The notes beneath the pieces are model-generated. The model saw only the letters and a list, made by a program, of their open reading frames with translations. It ran no database searches and was not told where the DNA came from. Positions 7,856 through 17,316 of a stretch of 64,000 nucleotides of DNA are shown here, piece by piece. How positions within the stretch are numbered: position 1 is the stretch's first letter; the number at the start of each line of letters is the position of its first letter. Both the position numbers and the translations under genes were made by a program. This DNA is from Fibrobacteria bacterium (lineage in GTDB: Bacteria; Fibrobacterota; Fibrobacteria; UBA11236), in the NCBI GenBank assembly GCA_025360005.1, contig JANYDA010000034.1, forward strand, positions 1 to 64,000. The letters run 5' to 3'.

Positions 7856-8916
7856 CCGGAAGCCAATTTGTCGCCGTAGGCGCGGAAGGCACCATCCTTA
7901 CTTCGCCCGACGGCATCGACTGGAAATATCGAGAGAGGGGAGGAACTTCCGCTGCGCCGCTAACATCCGTCGTATGGACCGACAGCAAATTCGTGGCCGT
8001 AGGCGTGGGCGTAGGTATCCTCATTTCATCGGATGGCGTTAACTGGACCAGCCGAATCTCCAAAGAAACGAGCTGGCTTTCTTCCATCACCTGGACGGGC
8101 GACCAACTCGTAGGCATTGGTCATAATGACACCCTCCTCACCTCCCCCGATGGAATAACATGGACATCGCGAAGCTTAGGAACGGCGAACATTGTGAAAT
8201 ACCTTACCTGGGCCAATAGCAAGCTCATCGCCATTTGCGCCAATGCTTCCAGCCCTTCTAACGGGGTCATCTTTACCTCACCCGATGGGATAACTTGGAA
8301 CCCTGGCGACTCCATAAAATCACCGGACTTGCCCAACTCGGTGACCTGGACAGGAAGTCAATTCGTCGCCATAGGAACCGGAACTCTTACTTCTGCGGAT
8401 GGAATAACGTGGACTAAGGCAAGAGCAGGATCCCCGCTTCAACCTTCTTTAACTTCTGCGATTTGGACGGGCAGCCAATTCGTGGCCGTAAGCCATAGTA
8501 TTTACACTTCCCCAGACGGCATCCAGTGGACGGCCCGGTACACCTATGGGTTAGGCGGCTCCATAAATGGCATTGCTTGGAGCGGTGACCAATTGGTTGG
8601 CGTAGGCGCCAGTGGCGTCATCGTCACCTCTTCCTTAATTAATTCCAACATCGTCTTTCCCCATTCCCCGTCGTACAATACCCTTTACCTTCACCTCTCT
8701 CGTTCCCATCTATTCGTTATTCTGCCAAGGTCTTTTCAAACCCAAAACACACAGGCGTCTATATACAGCCTAACCGGCTACAGGGTAGCTGAGATTCAAT
8801 CCTCCGGACGCAATGAAATCACAATTCCCCTCAGCGGCCTGGGGCATGGAACATATTTGTTTGAAGCGAAGTGCGTTGGGGCGAAGGTAAACCGATCCTT
8901 CAGTATTATCGAGTAA
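7855..8916 (+). pseudogene. WTG/VAVG-repeat secreted propeller lacking its 5' end, with sorting domain
   Basis: The coding frame holds six or more repeats of 'WTGSQFVAVG...TSPDGITWT' starting abruptly at about 7855 (TGSQFVAVGAEGTILTSPDG) and ending in a type IX-like sorting domain (ASIYSLTGYRVAEIQSS, then LGHGTYLFEAK and RSFSIIE). No signal peptide, start codon or ribosome site lies before the first repeat; the frame upstream (7687-7854) reads as non-propeller sequence, and the minus strand there encodes another protein tail. The intact relative at 14888-16033 begins with a signal peptide and one more repeat. The gene is therefore 5'-truncated by a deletion, rearrangement or assembly join. 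A GTG at 7993 is the first in-frame start but would omit two repeats and any export signal. Confidence 0.6.
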
Positions 8917-9105
8917 ACGGCCGGTCGGTCAAATAGTCGGAGCCTTCGCAAAGACAGTCTTTGAAAAAGGGCTGGGGAAATTATCGAATTCGCGAATCAT
9001 CGGCCCTCGTCCTTATGCGTCGATCGCCCTATCCTCACTGCCAGGGTTTTTGGACCGCGATCGGAGACGGAGGAAAACGCTCCAAAGATGCTCCATCGAA
9101 TTTTC

Positions 9106-9627
<522 letters not shown>

Positions 9628-9907
9628 ATTATCCTCCCGAAGCAAAATGGCCCAGAAGATAGGATTAAATTCCTGACCATCAATTTGCAAGGTCAGTATG
9701 TGAGAACGTCTCCGTGTCAATACAGGCCGCGCCCACCGCTGGACGGACGGAAAGCAATGGAAGCGGGATGGATATGCGACGTCGATATCCCTTTGCCTCG
9801 CGGCTATACCGGAACACGCCCGCCCGCAAAGGTTCTCCGATTTCCATAGATCGCCGCATTTATTTATTTAATTGGACGGAACAACCGACTTGGCGATAGG
9901 AGCAAGC

Positions 9908-10573
9908 ATGCGAATTTCAAAAAAAACCACCGCGCTTTTGGCTTTGATGGGAATGATGGCGGGTTGCGCGGGAATGAATGATGCCGGCAAGGGCGGGATT
10001 ATGGGCGCCGGGGTAGGCGGCATGATGGGAGGGCTGATAGGCCATGCCAGCGGCAATACCGCGGCCGGAGCCATCATTGGAGCGGCGGTGGGAGGGGTTG
10101 CGGGCGCCTCCATCGGCCACTACATGGACAAGCAGGCCGCGGAACTGCAGCGCGATCTCAAGGACGCCAAGGTGGAGCGGGTGGGCGAGGGCATTAAAAT
10201 CACCTTCAACTCCGGCATCCTCTTCGATGTCAATTCGGACAAGCTGCGGAGCCAGGCCAGGACCAATCTGGGTGAGCTTGCCAAGACCCTGAACAAGTAC
10301 GGCGACACGCAGATCATGGTGCAGGGCAATACGGATTCGACCGGATCGGAAAAGCACAACCAGAAGCTTTCGGAAGAGCGCGCCGGTTCCGTAGGCCACT
10401 ACCTCATGGAGGGAGGCGTTAAGAGCGGGCGCATTACCGAGTCCGGGATGGGCGAAAAGAATCCGGTGGCCGACAATGGGACTTCGGAAGGCCGCCAGGA
10501 GAACCGCCGCGTCGAGGTTGCGATCTGGGCGAATGAGAAACTGAAGGCCGCCGCAAAAAACGGCACGATCTAA
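9908..10573 (+). CDS. OmpA-family lipoprotein with glycine-zipper and peptidoglycan-binding domain
   Basis: A 221-residue protein; ATG 9908 has AGGAGC four bases upstream. Lipobox MMAGC at about residue 17-21 marks a lipoprotein. Residues about 28-75 are a glycine-zipper segment (GGIMGAGVGGMMGGLIGH, AGAIIGAAVGGVAGASIGHY) that may insert into or pack at the membrane. The C-terminal OmpA/MotB domain carries the peptidoglycan contact region (VQGNTDSTGSEKHNQKLSEE ... ENRRVEVAI), which binds diaminopimelate in this family. It probably tethers the outer membrane to the cell wall. An imperfect hairpin follows the stop codon. Confidence 0.9.
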   Translation: MRISKKTTALLALMGMMAGCAGMNDAGKGGIMGAGVGGMMGGLIGHASGNTAAGAIIGAAVGGVAGASIGHYMDKQAAELQRDLKDAKVERVGEGIKITFNSGILFDVNSDKLRSQARTNLGELAKTLNKYGDTQIMVQGNTDSTGSEKHNQKLSEERAGSVGHYLMEGGVKSGRITESGMGEKNPVADNGTSEGRQENRRVEVAIWANEKLKAAAKNGTI

Positions 10574-10614
10574 AACCCCGCGGATTGCCATGGGATTTCT
10601 TTGTTGGGGTTTTT
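10572..10614 (+). terminator. Possible transcription terminator after the OmpA-family gene
   Basis: AAAACCCC at 10572-10579 can pair with GGGGTTTT near 10606-10613, directly after the stop codon and ending in a short T run. The loop is long (about 26 bases), so this is a weaker candidate than the terminators at 33894 and 57654. Confidence 0.35.
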
Positions 10615-10704
10615 ATCGATGGGCTTGCTTGACCCGTTTAAGCGCCCGCCCTTATGATGATGCGAGCCTGGGATCCCATCCCGGGCCGGGAACAAGGGCG
10701 CTTT

Positions 10705-12336
10705 ATGATATTTCGGAATTTGGTTCGCAAGACCGGGGCCCGGCTGGCATGCGCGATTGGAGCGGCCGCGGCTGCCTGTCTCGCCGGTGAGGGAAACCGT
10801 TTAGCGGCGGGCGAAGATCACTTGATATTCCTGCGCGAAGATGGATCCCTATGGGGAGTGGGATCGGATCAGTTCGGGCAACTGGGGATGATCGGCCCTG
10901 CGCGGCCGCTGCCTGCCGCCATCGACCAGGAATCCTGGTCCCGCGTTTCCGCGGGCGCGCAGTATTCCATGGCCATTAAGGCTGACGGATCCCTTTGGGC
11001 TTTCGGAAAGAACGGTTCGGCGCAATTGGGCTTGGAAAAATGCGATTCCATCGCCGCTCCCAGGGCCGTGGAGGGCGATCGATGGTTGGATGTGGCCGCC
11101 GGTTCCGCCGTGACTTTAGGCATAAAGGCGGACGGAAGCCTGATCATGTGGGGTGAATGGAAAGCCCTGGTCACCACCGCGGGCCTCAAAGGCGGGCGCA
11201 AAGGCAGACCGCGGCAGGTGGGTCCCGGCGAATGGAGCGCGGTGGCGATGGGCGCGAACCACGCCTTGGCCTTACGTTCCGATGGAACGCTGTGGGGCAT
11301 GGGGAGCAATTCCCTGGGCCAAACGGGTTGCTCGAGTTCCGTGCCTTCCAGGACCTTATGCGCGGTAGGGGATGCGAAGTGGAAAAGCATTACGGCAGGC
11401 GATGGGTTCAGCGTGGGGATCCGGCTGGATGGAACCCTGTGGAGCTGGGGCGACAATGCCTTGGGGGAACTCGGCAGAGGGGCGGCCAGCGAATGGGAAT
11501 CCATGGGACAGGTGGGCGCCGATAAGTGGCGCGCCGTTTCCGCGGGAAGCCATCATGTGATCGCGCTGCGGGAAGACGGCAGCCTGTGGGCCTGGGGCGC
11601 CGGAGCGGAAGGCGCCTTGGGGATCGGTTCCCTGGAAAACCAACCCGGTCCGGTCATGGTGGGTTATGACAAATGGACCGAGATCGCGGCCGGAAAAGGT
11701 TATTCCGCGGCCGTGCGCGCCGACGGGGAAGCGTTGATCTGGGGCAACCTCGGCTTCATGCGGGCCCAAGCGGAAGGGAGGGATCCCATCGCGTCACGTC
11801 CGTGTTACCTGGAGCGCAAGCTGACCTTGAATCCGATCGGGCCCGTGATTTTCGGCGGCGGCGATCCCATCCTCGGCTACGTCGCCAACCATTGGGACAG
11901 CGTTTTCATATCCAGCGGGAATCCTTCCTTGCTGCAACCCGTGGCGGGCGGCATCCACGCATTGGCGGCGGGAAGGGGGAACGTAATGGTGCGGGCCATC
12001 CCTCCCCCAGGTAGCGGCCAGGATACCTTGTGCTTGATCCGGGCCGTGACGGTGGCGAAAGGCCGCCAGACCCTTGAGTTTCCGGAACCGGAGCCTTTGG
12101 CGCCGGGAACCGCCATGGAAGCGGGAGCCGTGTCCAGTATCGGGCTGCCGGTGACTTTGGTCAGCCTCGATCCGAAGGTGGTGCGCGTGGCGGGACAGCG
12201 TCTGGAAGCGGTGGGCCCGGGCATAGCCGAGATAAGGGCCGTCCAGCCGGGCGATGCCAATACCCTGCCCGCGCTTTCCGTCAGCCGCAAAATCACCGTG
12301 GTGCCCAAGGCGGGCGCGGAAATTTCTGCCCGGTAA
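10705..12336 (+). CDS. Secreted RCC1-repeat propeller with bacterial Ig-like tail
   Basis: A 543-residue protein. ATG 10705 (ACAAGGG seven bases upstream) gives a signal peptide (TGARLACAIGAAAAACLAG); ATG 10654 is a less likely upstream start. Residues about 30-370 hold seven RCC1-type repeats: 'W..V..G..H..ALR.DGSLW.WG.N..GQLG'. Residues about 380-540 contain a domain starting 'GRQTLEFPEPEPLAPG' with 'SSIGLPVTLVS' and 'GIAEIRAVQPGDANTLPAL', the pattern of MBG/Big-like domains. Such proteins are exported adhesion or binding scaffolds in many soil bacteria; no enzymatic residues are visible. No sorting domain was recognised. Confidence 0.8.
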   Translation: MIFRNLVRKTGARLACAIGAAAAACLAGEGNRLAAGEDHLIFLREDGSLWGVGSDQFGQLGMIGPARPLPAAIDQESWSRVSAGAQYSMAIKADGSLWAFGKNGSAQLGLEKCDSIAAPRAVEGDRWLDVAAGSAVTLGIKADGSLIMWGEWKALVTTAGLKGGRKGRPRQVGPGEWSAVAMGANHALALRSDGTLWGMGSNSLGQTGCSSSVPSRTLCAVGDAKWKSITAGDGFSVGIRLDGTLWSWGDNALGELGRGAASEWESMGQVGADKWRAVSAGSHHVIALREDGSLWAWGAGAEGALGIGSLENQPGPVMVGYDKWTEIAAGKGYSAAVRADGEALIWGNLGFMRAQAEGRDPIASRPCYLERKLTLNPIGPVIFGGGDPILGYVANHWDSVFISSGNPSLLQPVAGGIHALAAGRGNVMVRAIPPPGSGQDTLCLIRAVTVAKGRQTLEFPEPEPLAPGTAMEAGAVSSIGLPVTLVSLDPKVVRVAGQRLEAVGPGIAEIRAVQPGDANTLPALSVSRKITVVPKAGAEISAR

Positions 12337-12503
12337 AAGCCGGTTCCCGACCCGTTTCACCGTTGGCGTTTCCGCAGCGCTATTTTCATCCGGCCCTCAA
12401 ATCGCGAACCGGAACCGCGGCGTGCCGCCTACTTTAGTCCCGGGGCAGGCTTCTCTTCCCGACGGGCATGGTGGGGACGCACATCTCGAAGGGAGTACGG
12501 ACT

Positions 12504-13727
12504 ATGCGGGTTTTATCCGGTTCAAAATGGACGCAGCGTTTCGCTATCCTGGTTTTGGGCTTGGGAGCGCATGCCTCCGCCCTGGACTATTGCATCGGCG
12601 CAGACCTTTCCTTTTTAAAGCAGCAGGAAGACGGCGGCACGCGATTTAAGGATGGGGGCGTGCAGGGGCCCGGCTTGCGGATCTTCCGATCGCACGGATA
12701 TGGGTGGATCCGCTTGCGTATTTTCCATACTCCGAGCAATAATCCCGAAGGCCTGAATCGGCCGCTACCTAATGATCTGCCCTATACCATTGCGCTGGCC
12801 AAACAGGCCAAAGCCGCGGGTTTTAAAATCCTTTTGGATTTCCACTACTCCGACACATGGGCGGATCCGGGCAAGCAATACATCCCCAAGAATTGGGCGG
12901 GACGGACGCATGCGCAATTGCAGGATTCGGTATTCGCCTATACCCGCAGCACCATGCTCGCATTCAAGCAGGCGGGCGTTTATCCTGAGATGGTCCAAAT
13001 CGGAAATGAGATTACCCATGGCATGCTTTGGCCGGACGGGAAGGCGCCGAATTGGGGAAACCTGGCCGATCTATTGAAGGCGGGAATCCGCGGCGTGGAT
13101 TCCGCGACCGTGGATGCAACTACCGGAGGCGCAATGGCAGGCCCCTCCAATCGGCCATTGATTATGCTCCATTTGGACAGAGGCGGAGATAAAGCCGGGA
13201 CTAAGACCTGGTTCGACAATATCCTGGCCCAGGGAGTGGTCTTCGATATCATCGGGCAATCCTATTATCCCCAATGGCATGGAACCCTGGCCGATCTGAA
13301 GGGCAATCTGGCCTTCACGGCCGATGCCTACGGGAAGGATATCATCGTGGTGGAGTTGGCTTATACGGCCTTGGCAAACGGGAGCTCGCCCTTTCCTCTG
13401 ACCGACGCAGGACAAGCGGCCTTCCTCGACTCGGTAGACAGGATTGTCCAGGCTACTCCGAACAATCACGGCAAGGGAATCATGTGGTGGGAGCCCACCG
13501 CCAGCAGCGGTACCCGGAATCTCTTCGACGCGGGCGGGAACGCCAAGCCCGCCATGAAGGTTTTCGACAAATACCTTACTTCGGTGATACCCTTCCCACC
13601 GGCAAAACGGTTTTCCCATCGCCAGCCGGCTTTAGGGGGGGCCGGTTTGGAGAATGGAGGGGCCGGCTTCGGTCCGGACGGCAGGCAAGTGGCGCGACCG
13701 TTTTTCTTCCGGTGGTTTACCCGATAG
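12504..13727 (+). CDS. GH53 endo-beta-1,4-galactanase
   Basis: A 407-residue secreted enzyme; ATG 12504 has GAAGGGAG upstream and a signal peptide (WTQRFAILVLGLGAHASA). The TIM-barrel matches GH53: 'GADLSFLKQQED', 'WIRLRIFHTPSNN', 'KILLDFHYSDTWADPGKQ', 'VQIGNEITHGMLWP' with acid/base E169, and 'DIIVVELAYT' with nucleophile E284. GH53 enzymes cut beta-1,4-galactan of pectic arabinogalactan, so plant cell-wall use is inferred. After the catalytic domain (about residue 355) the tail is short and basic, ends in RPFFFRWFTR, and lacks the expected sorting domain; a run of seven G near 13632 sits there and could mark a frameshift. Confidence 0.9.
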   Translation: MRVLSGSKWTQRFAILVLGLGAHASALDYCIGADLSFLKQQEDGGTRFKDGGVQGPGLRIFRSHGYGWIRLRIFHTPSNNPEGLNRPLPNDLPYTIALAKQAKAAGFKILLDFHYSDTWADPGKQYIPKNWAGRTHAQLQDSVFAYTRSTMLAFKQAGVYPEMVQIGNEITHGMLWPDGKAPNWGNLADLLKAGIRGVDSATVDATTGGAMAGPSNRPLIMLHLDRGGDKAGTKTWFDNILAQGVVFDIIGQSYYPQWHGTLADLKGNLAFTADAYGKDIIVVELAYTALANGSSPFPLTDAGQAAFLDSVDRIVQATPNNHGKGIMWWEPTASSGTRNLFDAGGNAKPAMKVFDKYLTSVIPFPPAKRFSHRQPALGGAGLENGGAGFGPDGRQVARPFFFRWFTR

Positions 13728-13850
13728 CCTTCCGTTATTTCCGCGGTCATTCGCTCCCCGCCGTGCCCGCCGGAACCGCCAGCCAAGAAACCTGTACTAC
13801 CTTTGTCCGAAGCCGGAAGCGGATGAAAAATTTTGCGGAGAATATCGGAG

Positions 13851-14210
13851 ATGAATGCCAAAGCCCGCTGGAACCGGAGCCATTTTACCTGGCTCGCAGC
13901 ATTGCTCCTTCTTGCCGGGTGCACCTCCGGATATCGCATTGACAAACGGATACCGATTTCGGAAAGCGTCGATCACGGCAGGTATGTGGTCGTCACCATC
14001 GACCATGAAAAGATACCCGGACGGAAGCTGGTCATCACGGCCGACAGCGTATTCATCGATCGCACCGCTTTGGACAAACGGGACGTGGTCCGCATATTGA
14101 AGCGGGTGTCCGAACCGACGAAAACGAAGCTGATGGTCTGGGGCTGCATACTCGGCGCCATCGCCGCCGTGAGCCTCCTCTTATGGGACATATCCCAGAT
14201 TAACAAGTAG
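13851..14210 (+). CDS. Small lipoprotein with C-terminal membrane segment
   Basis: A 119-residue protein. ATG 13851 follows CGGAGA by nine bases. The N-terminus (FTWLAALLLLAGCTSGY) holds a lipobox ending LLAGC; residues about 85-110 (KLMVWGCILGAIAAVSLLLW) form a second hydrophobic segment, unusual for a lipoprotein. The middle is short beta-like sequence (GRYVVVTIDHEKIPGRKLVI). No family recognised. The next small genes follow closely on the same strand. Confidence 0.55.
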   Translation: MNAKARWNRSHFTWLAALLLLAGCTSGYRIDKRIPISESVDHGRYVVVTIDHEKIPGRKLVITADSVFIDRTALDKRDVVRILKRVSEPTKTKLMVWGCILGAIAAVSLLLWDISQINK

Positions 14211-14232
14211 GCGGCACTAAAAAAATACGGCT

Positions 14233-14421
14233 GTGGCAAAGGACGCGGGGGGACATATCGCCGGATTCCCGAAGCCTACGCAGAAGCTTTTGGCCGCGCT
14301 CCGGCCGGCCATCCTGAAAGCGGTACCGGCGAGCTATGGCATATTCGGCACGGTGGTGTTATGCTTGGTGGTATTCGTAACAAGTTGGAATAGATTTCCC
14401 AAGCATCCGGAGCCCGCATGA
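14233..14421 (+). CDS. Putative small single-span membrane protein
   Basis: A 62-residue frame from GTG 14233 with one clear membrane segment (YGIFGTVVLCLVVFVTSW). It overlaps the DUF6526-type gene by ATGA (14418-14421), which supports translational coupling, but no good ribosome binding site is visible at the start. Function unknown. Confidence 0.4.
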   Translation: MAKDAGGHIAGFPKPTQKLLAALRPAILKAVPASYGIFGTVVLCLVVFVTSWNRFPKHPEPA

Positions 14422-14846
14422 CAGCGCAAACCTACGCGACCCATCGTCGTTATCCCATCCGGCGGTTCTACCTGCCGGTAACGTCCGGGCTGGCTTTCCT
14501 GGCGGCCTTGATCAATCTGGCTTATCCGGACGCATGCGCGGGGATGTTGCCGCCGGTGATGTTCGTCTTGATAGGCGGGGCGTTGCTGCTGGCCTGGTTC
14601 AGCACCAGCGTCAAGGTTTTGAAGGTGCAGGACAGGGCTATCCGGGCCGAAGAGAACTTCCGCCATTACCTGCTTACCGGAAAACCGCTTCCGGAGGGTT
14701 TGGGCAAGGGCCAGATCGTGGCCTTGCGCTTCGCATCGGACGAGGAGCTTCCCGATTTGGCAAAGCGCTCGCTCGCCGAAAAACTAAAAGGGGAAGACAT
14801 CAAAAAGTCCATCCGTACGTGGCGGCCCGACACCTTTCGCGCCTAA
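14418..14846 (+). CDS. DUF6526-like membrane protein
   Basis: A 142-residue protein whose ATG overlaps the previous stop. Two membrane segments lie near residues 20-36 and 43-62, followed by the typical cytoplasmic tail: 'VQDRAIRAEENFRHYLLTGK', 'IVALRFASDEELPDLAKRSL', 'IKKSIRTWRPDTFRA'. This matches the DUF6526 family as I remember it; the family has no known function. It ends 41 bases before a secreted propeller gene. Confidence 0.75.
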   Translation: MTAQTYATHRRYPIRRFYLPVTSGLAFLAALINLAYPDACAGMLPPVMFVLIGGALLLAWFSTSVKVLKVQDRAIRAEENFRHYLLTGKPLPEGLGKGQIVALRFASDEELPDLAKRSLAEKLKGEDIKKSIRTWRPDTFRA

Positions 14847-14887
14847 CGCGATTGATCGGCATCGGGAACCATGGTAGGATCCCTTCC

Positions 14888-16033
14888 ATGCGTTTCACCT
14901 CCCGTTTCCCATCCTTTTTGCCGCTGCTTTCGGCGTTGACGGTTTCCGTTGCGGCCGGCCCGGAAGCCGTCTGGACCGACCATTCCCCGGGAACGGATTT
15001 CGACTTGAACGGCGTGGCTTGGACCGGCAGCTTTTGGGTGGCGGTGGGCGGCAGTTTCAGTTCGGAAAACGTGGTGTATACTTCCCCGGACGGCGCGGCC
15101 TGGCAGAAGCGGACCGACTCCAGCCTGACGGGGGAGGGTTTGAACGCGGTATGCTGGACGGGCAGACAATTGGTCGCGGTGGGGCCCGGGGGCAATGTGG
15201 TAACGTCCCCGGACGGGATCACCTGGACGCAGCGCCCCAACGCCTGGCCGGAAGAATGGGTGGGCGTTGCCTGGACAGGTAACCTGCTGGTTGCGGTAAC
15301 CGGCGTGGGAACCATCCTCACTTCCCCCGATGGATCGGATTGGACCCTCCGCGCGGGAGGCGATGGGGGGCCGCGCGCCCATTTCAACGGCGTGGCCTGG
15401 TCCGGAAGCCTGGCCGTGGCGGTGGGCGGCACCGGGGACGGCAAGGCGGACGGTGAGATTTTCACCTCTCCGGACGGGGTGGTATGGACTCAACGAAAGG
15501 CGGAAGGCGCTCCCGGCCTGCGGGCGGTGGCGTGGACGGGAAGCAAATGGGTGGCCGTGGGCGGCATCTTCGATGCCAATGGCGATAAAAAGCCTTCGCG
15601 GCTGAGCGCGGTTTCGATCGACGGAACGGTTTGGACCTCGGCCTTGGACAGCGCATCGGAAATCCTGCAATCCGTGGCTTGGACCGGAAGCGGTCTGGTG
15701 GCCGTGGGTTGGGACGGCGCGCGCATGGCCTCCGTGGACGGACTGGTCTGGACCCATCCTGCGGCGGATACCTTGCCGCGATTGCAGTCCGTCGCATTCG
15801 CGGGTAATCGTTTGGTGGCGGTGGGGTGGGGTAGCACCATTGTTACCTCGCCCGTGGACCCGGTAACCGGGACGGTCCTTGCGAGGGCTTTTTCCGAAGC
15901 CGTGGCCAAGGATCGGATGCGGGCATCCGGCCCGTTCGGGAGGGGACATGATTTGCTGGGTCGCAACCCGCCGAGATCCGGAATCCGATCATGGCCATGG
16001 GGATCCGGCCTGATCCGGAAGGCTACTCCGTGA
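14888..16033 (+). CDS. Secreted WTG/VAVG-repeat propeller protein
   Basis: A 381-residue protein from ATG 14888 with signal peptide (FPSFLPLLSALTVSVAAG). It holds about seven repeats of 'GVAWTGS..VAVG......TSPDG..WT.R', the same unit as in the broken gene at 7855-8916. The unit probably forms one propeller blade. The C-terminus (after about residue 335: TVLARAFSEAVAKDRMRASG, FGRGHDLLGRNPPRSGIRSW) is not a standard sorting domain but holds a possible degenerate 'GRNPPRSG'. The 3' end overlaps the convergent gene at 16023 by 11 bases. Confidence 0.7.
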   Translation: MRFTSRFPSFLPLLSALTVSVAAGPEAVWTDHSPGTDFDLNGVAWTGSFWVAVGGSFSSENVVYTSPDGAAWQKRTDSSLTGEGLNAVCWTGRQLVAVGPGGNVVTSPDGITWTQRPNAWPEEWVGVAWTGNLLVAVTGVGTILTSPDGSDWTLRAGGDGGPRAHFNGVAWSGSLAVAVGGTGDGKADGEIFTSPDGVVWTQRKAEGAPGLRAVAWTGSKWVAVGGIFDANGDKKPSRLSAVSIDGTVWTSALDSASEILQSVAWTGSGLVAVGWDGARMASVDGLVWTHPAADTLPRLQSVAFAGNRLVAVGWGSTIVTSPVDPVTGTVLARAFSEAVAKDRMRASGPFGRGHDLLGRNPPRSGIRSWPWGSGLIRKATP

Positions 16034-16406
16034 GATCCACCCGGTAGACCTGGTACTTGGTATCCCCTCGCCAGGGAGCGGTGATGAATTTCTCGCGGTA
16101 GTGGAGCTTGGCCCGCTTGCCCGTCATCAGGGCGGTATCCAATCGGGCCAGCACCAGGACGTCCTTGCCATTCACGGAAAAGTCCCAGACATTGGAGACG
16201 GCGACGGAAGTGTTCTGATCGTGGATGCCCATCCCCAGGTTCAACTGGCCCTCGTAGGTTTTCATCACCAGGCCTTTGCGGCTCAGCTTGATCACGGTGC
16301 CGGCCCGATAGCCATCGCTATAGTTCCCGAACAGGTAGAAGGCGAAACCCGCGAGGGCGATGAGGACGATGGCGGCGGCGATCAGCTTGACGGTTTTCAT
16401 GCGCAT
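16023..16406 (-). CDS. Conserved single-span membrane protein
   Basis: A 127-residue protein; ATG 16406 or 16400 are both possible, without a strong ribosome site. The N-terminus (LIAAAIVLIALAGFAFYLFG) is a membrane anchor, followed by 'YSDGYRAGTVIKLSRKGLVM' and 'KTYEGQLNLG', then 'VSVSNVWDFSV'-type and 'LHYREKF' segments. Proteins with this layout in Bacteroidota are often mislabelled 6-phosphogluconate dehydrogenase; there is no dehydrogenase motif. The exposed beta-rich part faces the periplasm. Function unknown. Confidence 0.65.
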   Translation of the reverse strand: MRMKTVKLIAAAIVLIALAGFAFYLFGNYSDGYRAGTVIKLSRKGLVMKTYEGQLNLGMGIHDQNTSVAVSNVWDFSVNGKDVLVLARLDTALMTGKRAKLHYREKFITAPWRGDTKYQVYRVDLTE

Positions 16407-16532
16407 AAAGATACTATGCCCGGAGGCGGTTAACCTAATACGATTCGCGTGCAAATTCCGGCGAATTGGTTATTTTTCCAGGCAGCCACGCGAGTGGCCC
16501 AACTAGGCAACCGCCAAATCCCAGGAGAGAAC

Positions 16533-16640
16533 ATGGCCAAGGAAAGAAACACGAAGAAGGAAACCAAGAAGGCGCCCGTCAAGTCCGCCAAGGAAAAAAA
16601 GATGGAGAAGCGGGAGAAGAAGGCTAGCAAGCCCCGTTAA
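16533..16640 (+). CDS. Very small lysine-rich basic protein
   Basis: A 35-residue protein from ATG 16533, with CCAGGAGAGA ideally placed upstream. About half of the residues are Lys, Arg or Glu (AKERNTKKETKKAPVKSAKE and on), resembling widespread tiny basic proteins seen across bacteria that may bind nucleic acid. The strong ribosome site is the main support for a real gene. Confidence 0.6.
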   Translation: MAKERNTKKETKKAPVKSAKEKKMEKREKKASKPR

Positions 16641-16701
16641 CCCTTGTTTCGGGAGCGTGGGCCGTACCCGCCTCCCGTACCAGGCCGCGAAAGCGAATAC
16701 C

Positions 16702-17154
16702 ATGAGTAAGTTCTCCGCCTTTTCCGAGTGGCTGGCCAGGTCCCGGAGGCCTATTACCTGGATTTATTGCAGCGCGGTTTTATTCCCGCTGGCATTCGCC
16801 CTGGTGGCGGCCGTGATCATGACGGCCAGGCGCCATGCCGATTCCGGAACGGCTTTCAACGGCGGATTCGCTTCTTTCTACCTGATCCTGATGATTCTGC
16901 TGGCGGCGGTGCCGCGTTCGGTCCTGCCCGCGGTTTTGATCTGGCTGGTGCTGATCCGGTTCCGGCCGGCTTTGGATGCCAATCCCTGGAACCGGTATCC
17001 CGGCCTGGTGGCGATCTTGGCGGCGGCCTTATACTTGCATGCCAAGGTCTATGATCGTCCTTTCAACTTCATCTGGCTGGGCATAGCCGCGCTGGCGGTC
17101 ATACTTCCCCGTCTGGCTTTGCCTTCCTTGCGGAACGGCCTGCACCGGATTTAG
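16702..17154 (+). CDS. Four-span membrane protein of unknown function
   Basis: A 150-residue protein from ATG 16702 with about four hydrophobic segments (ITWIYCSAVLFPLAFALVAA, ASFYLILMILLAAV, VLPAVLIWLVLI, LVAILAAALYLHA, FIWLGIAALAVILP). The ribosome site is weak. No family recognised. It is one of a run of small plus-strand genes between 16.5 and 18.75 kb. Confidence 0.5.
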   Translation: MSKFSAFSEWLARSRRPITWIYCSAVLFPLAFALVAAVIMTARRHADSGTAFNGGFASFYLILMILLAAVPRSVLPAVLIWLVLIRFRPALDANPWNRYPGLVAILAAALYLHAKVYDRPFNFIWLGIAALAVILPRLALPSLRNGLHRI

Positions 17155-17316
17155 GGTCCGTTAAGCCTCCGGGGCCTGAATCGCACTTGGGTTTCGCGCT
17201 CCGGGGCCGCGCGCACGGGTACCGCAGGTGTTACCGGCGGCTTTATCCCCGCAACGCATCCGATAGGCGACGCGGGAAGCTTTGCGAAAAACGGCGCGAA
17301 TAAGTACAATAAAGCC

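Noticed and set aside
9714-9899. Short plus-strand frame upstream of the OmpA-family gene
   Set aside because: No ribosome site and composition of a non-coding leader; more likely the promoter region of the OmpA-family gene.
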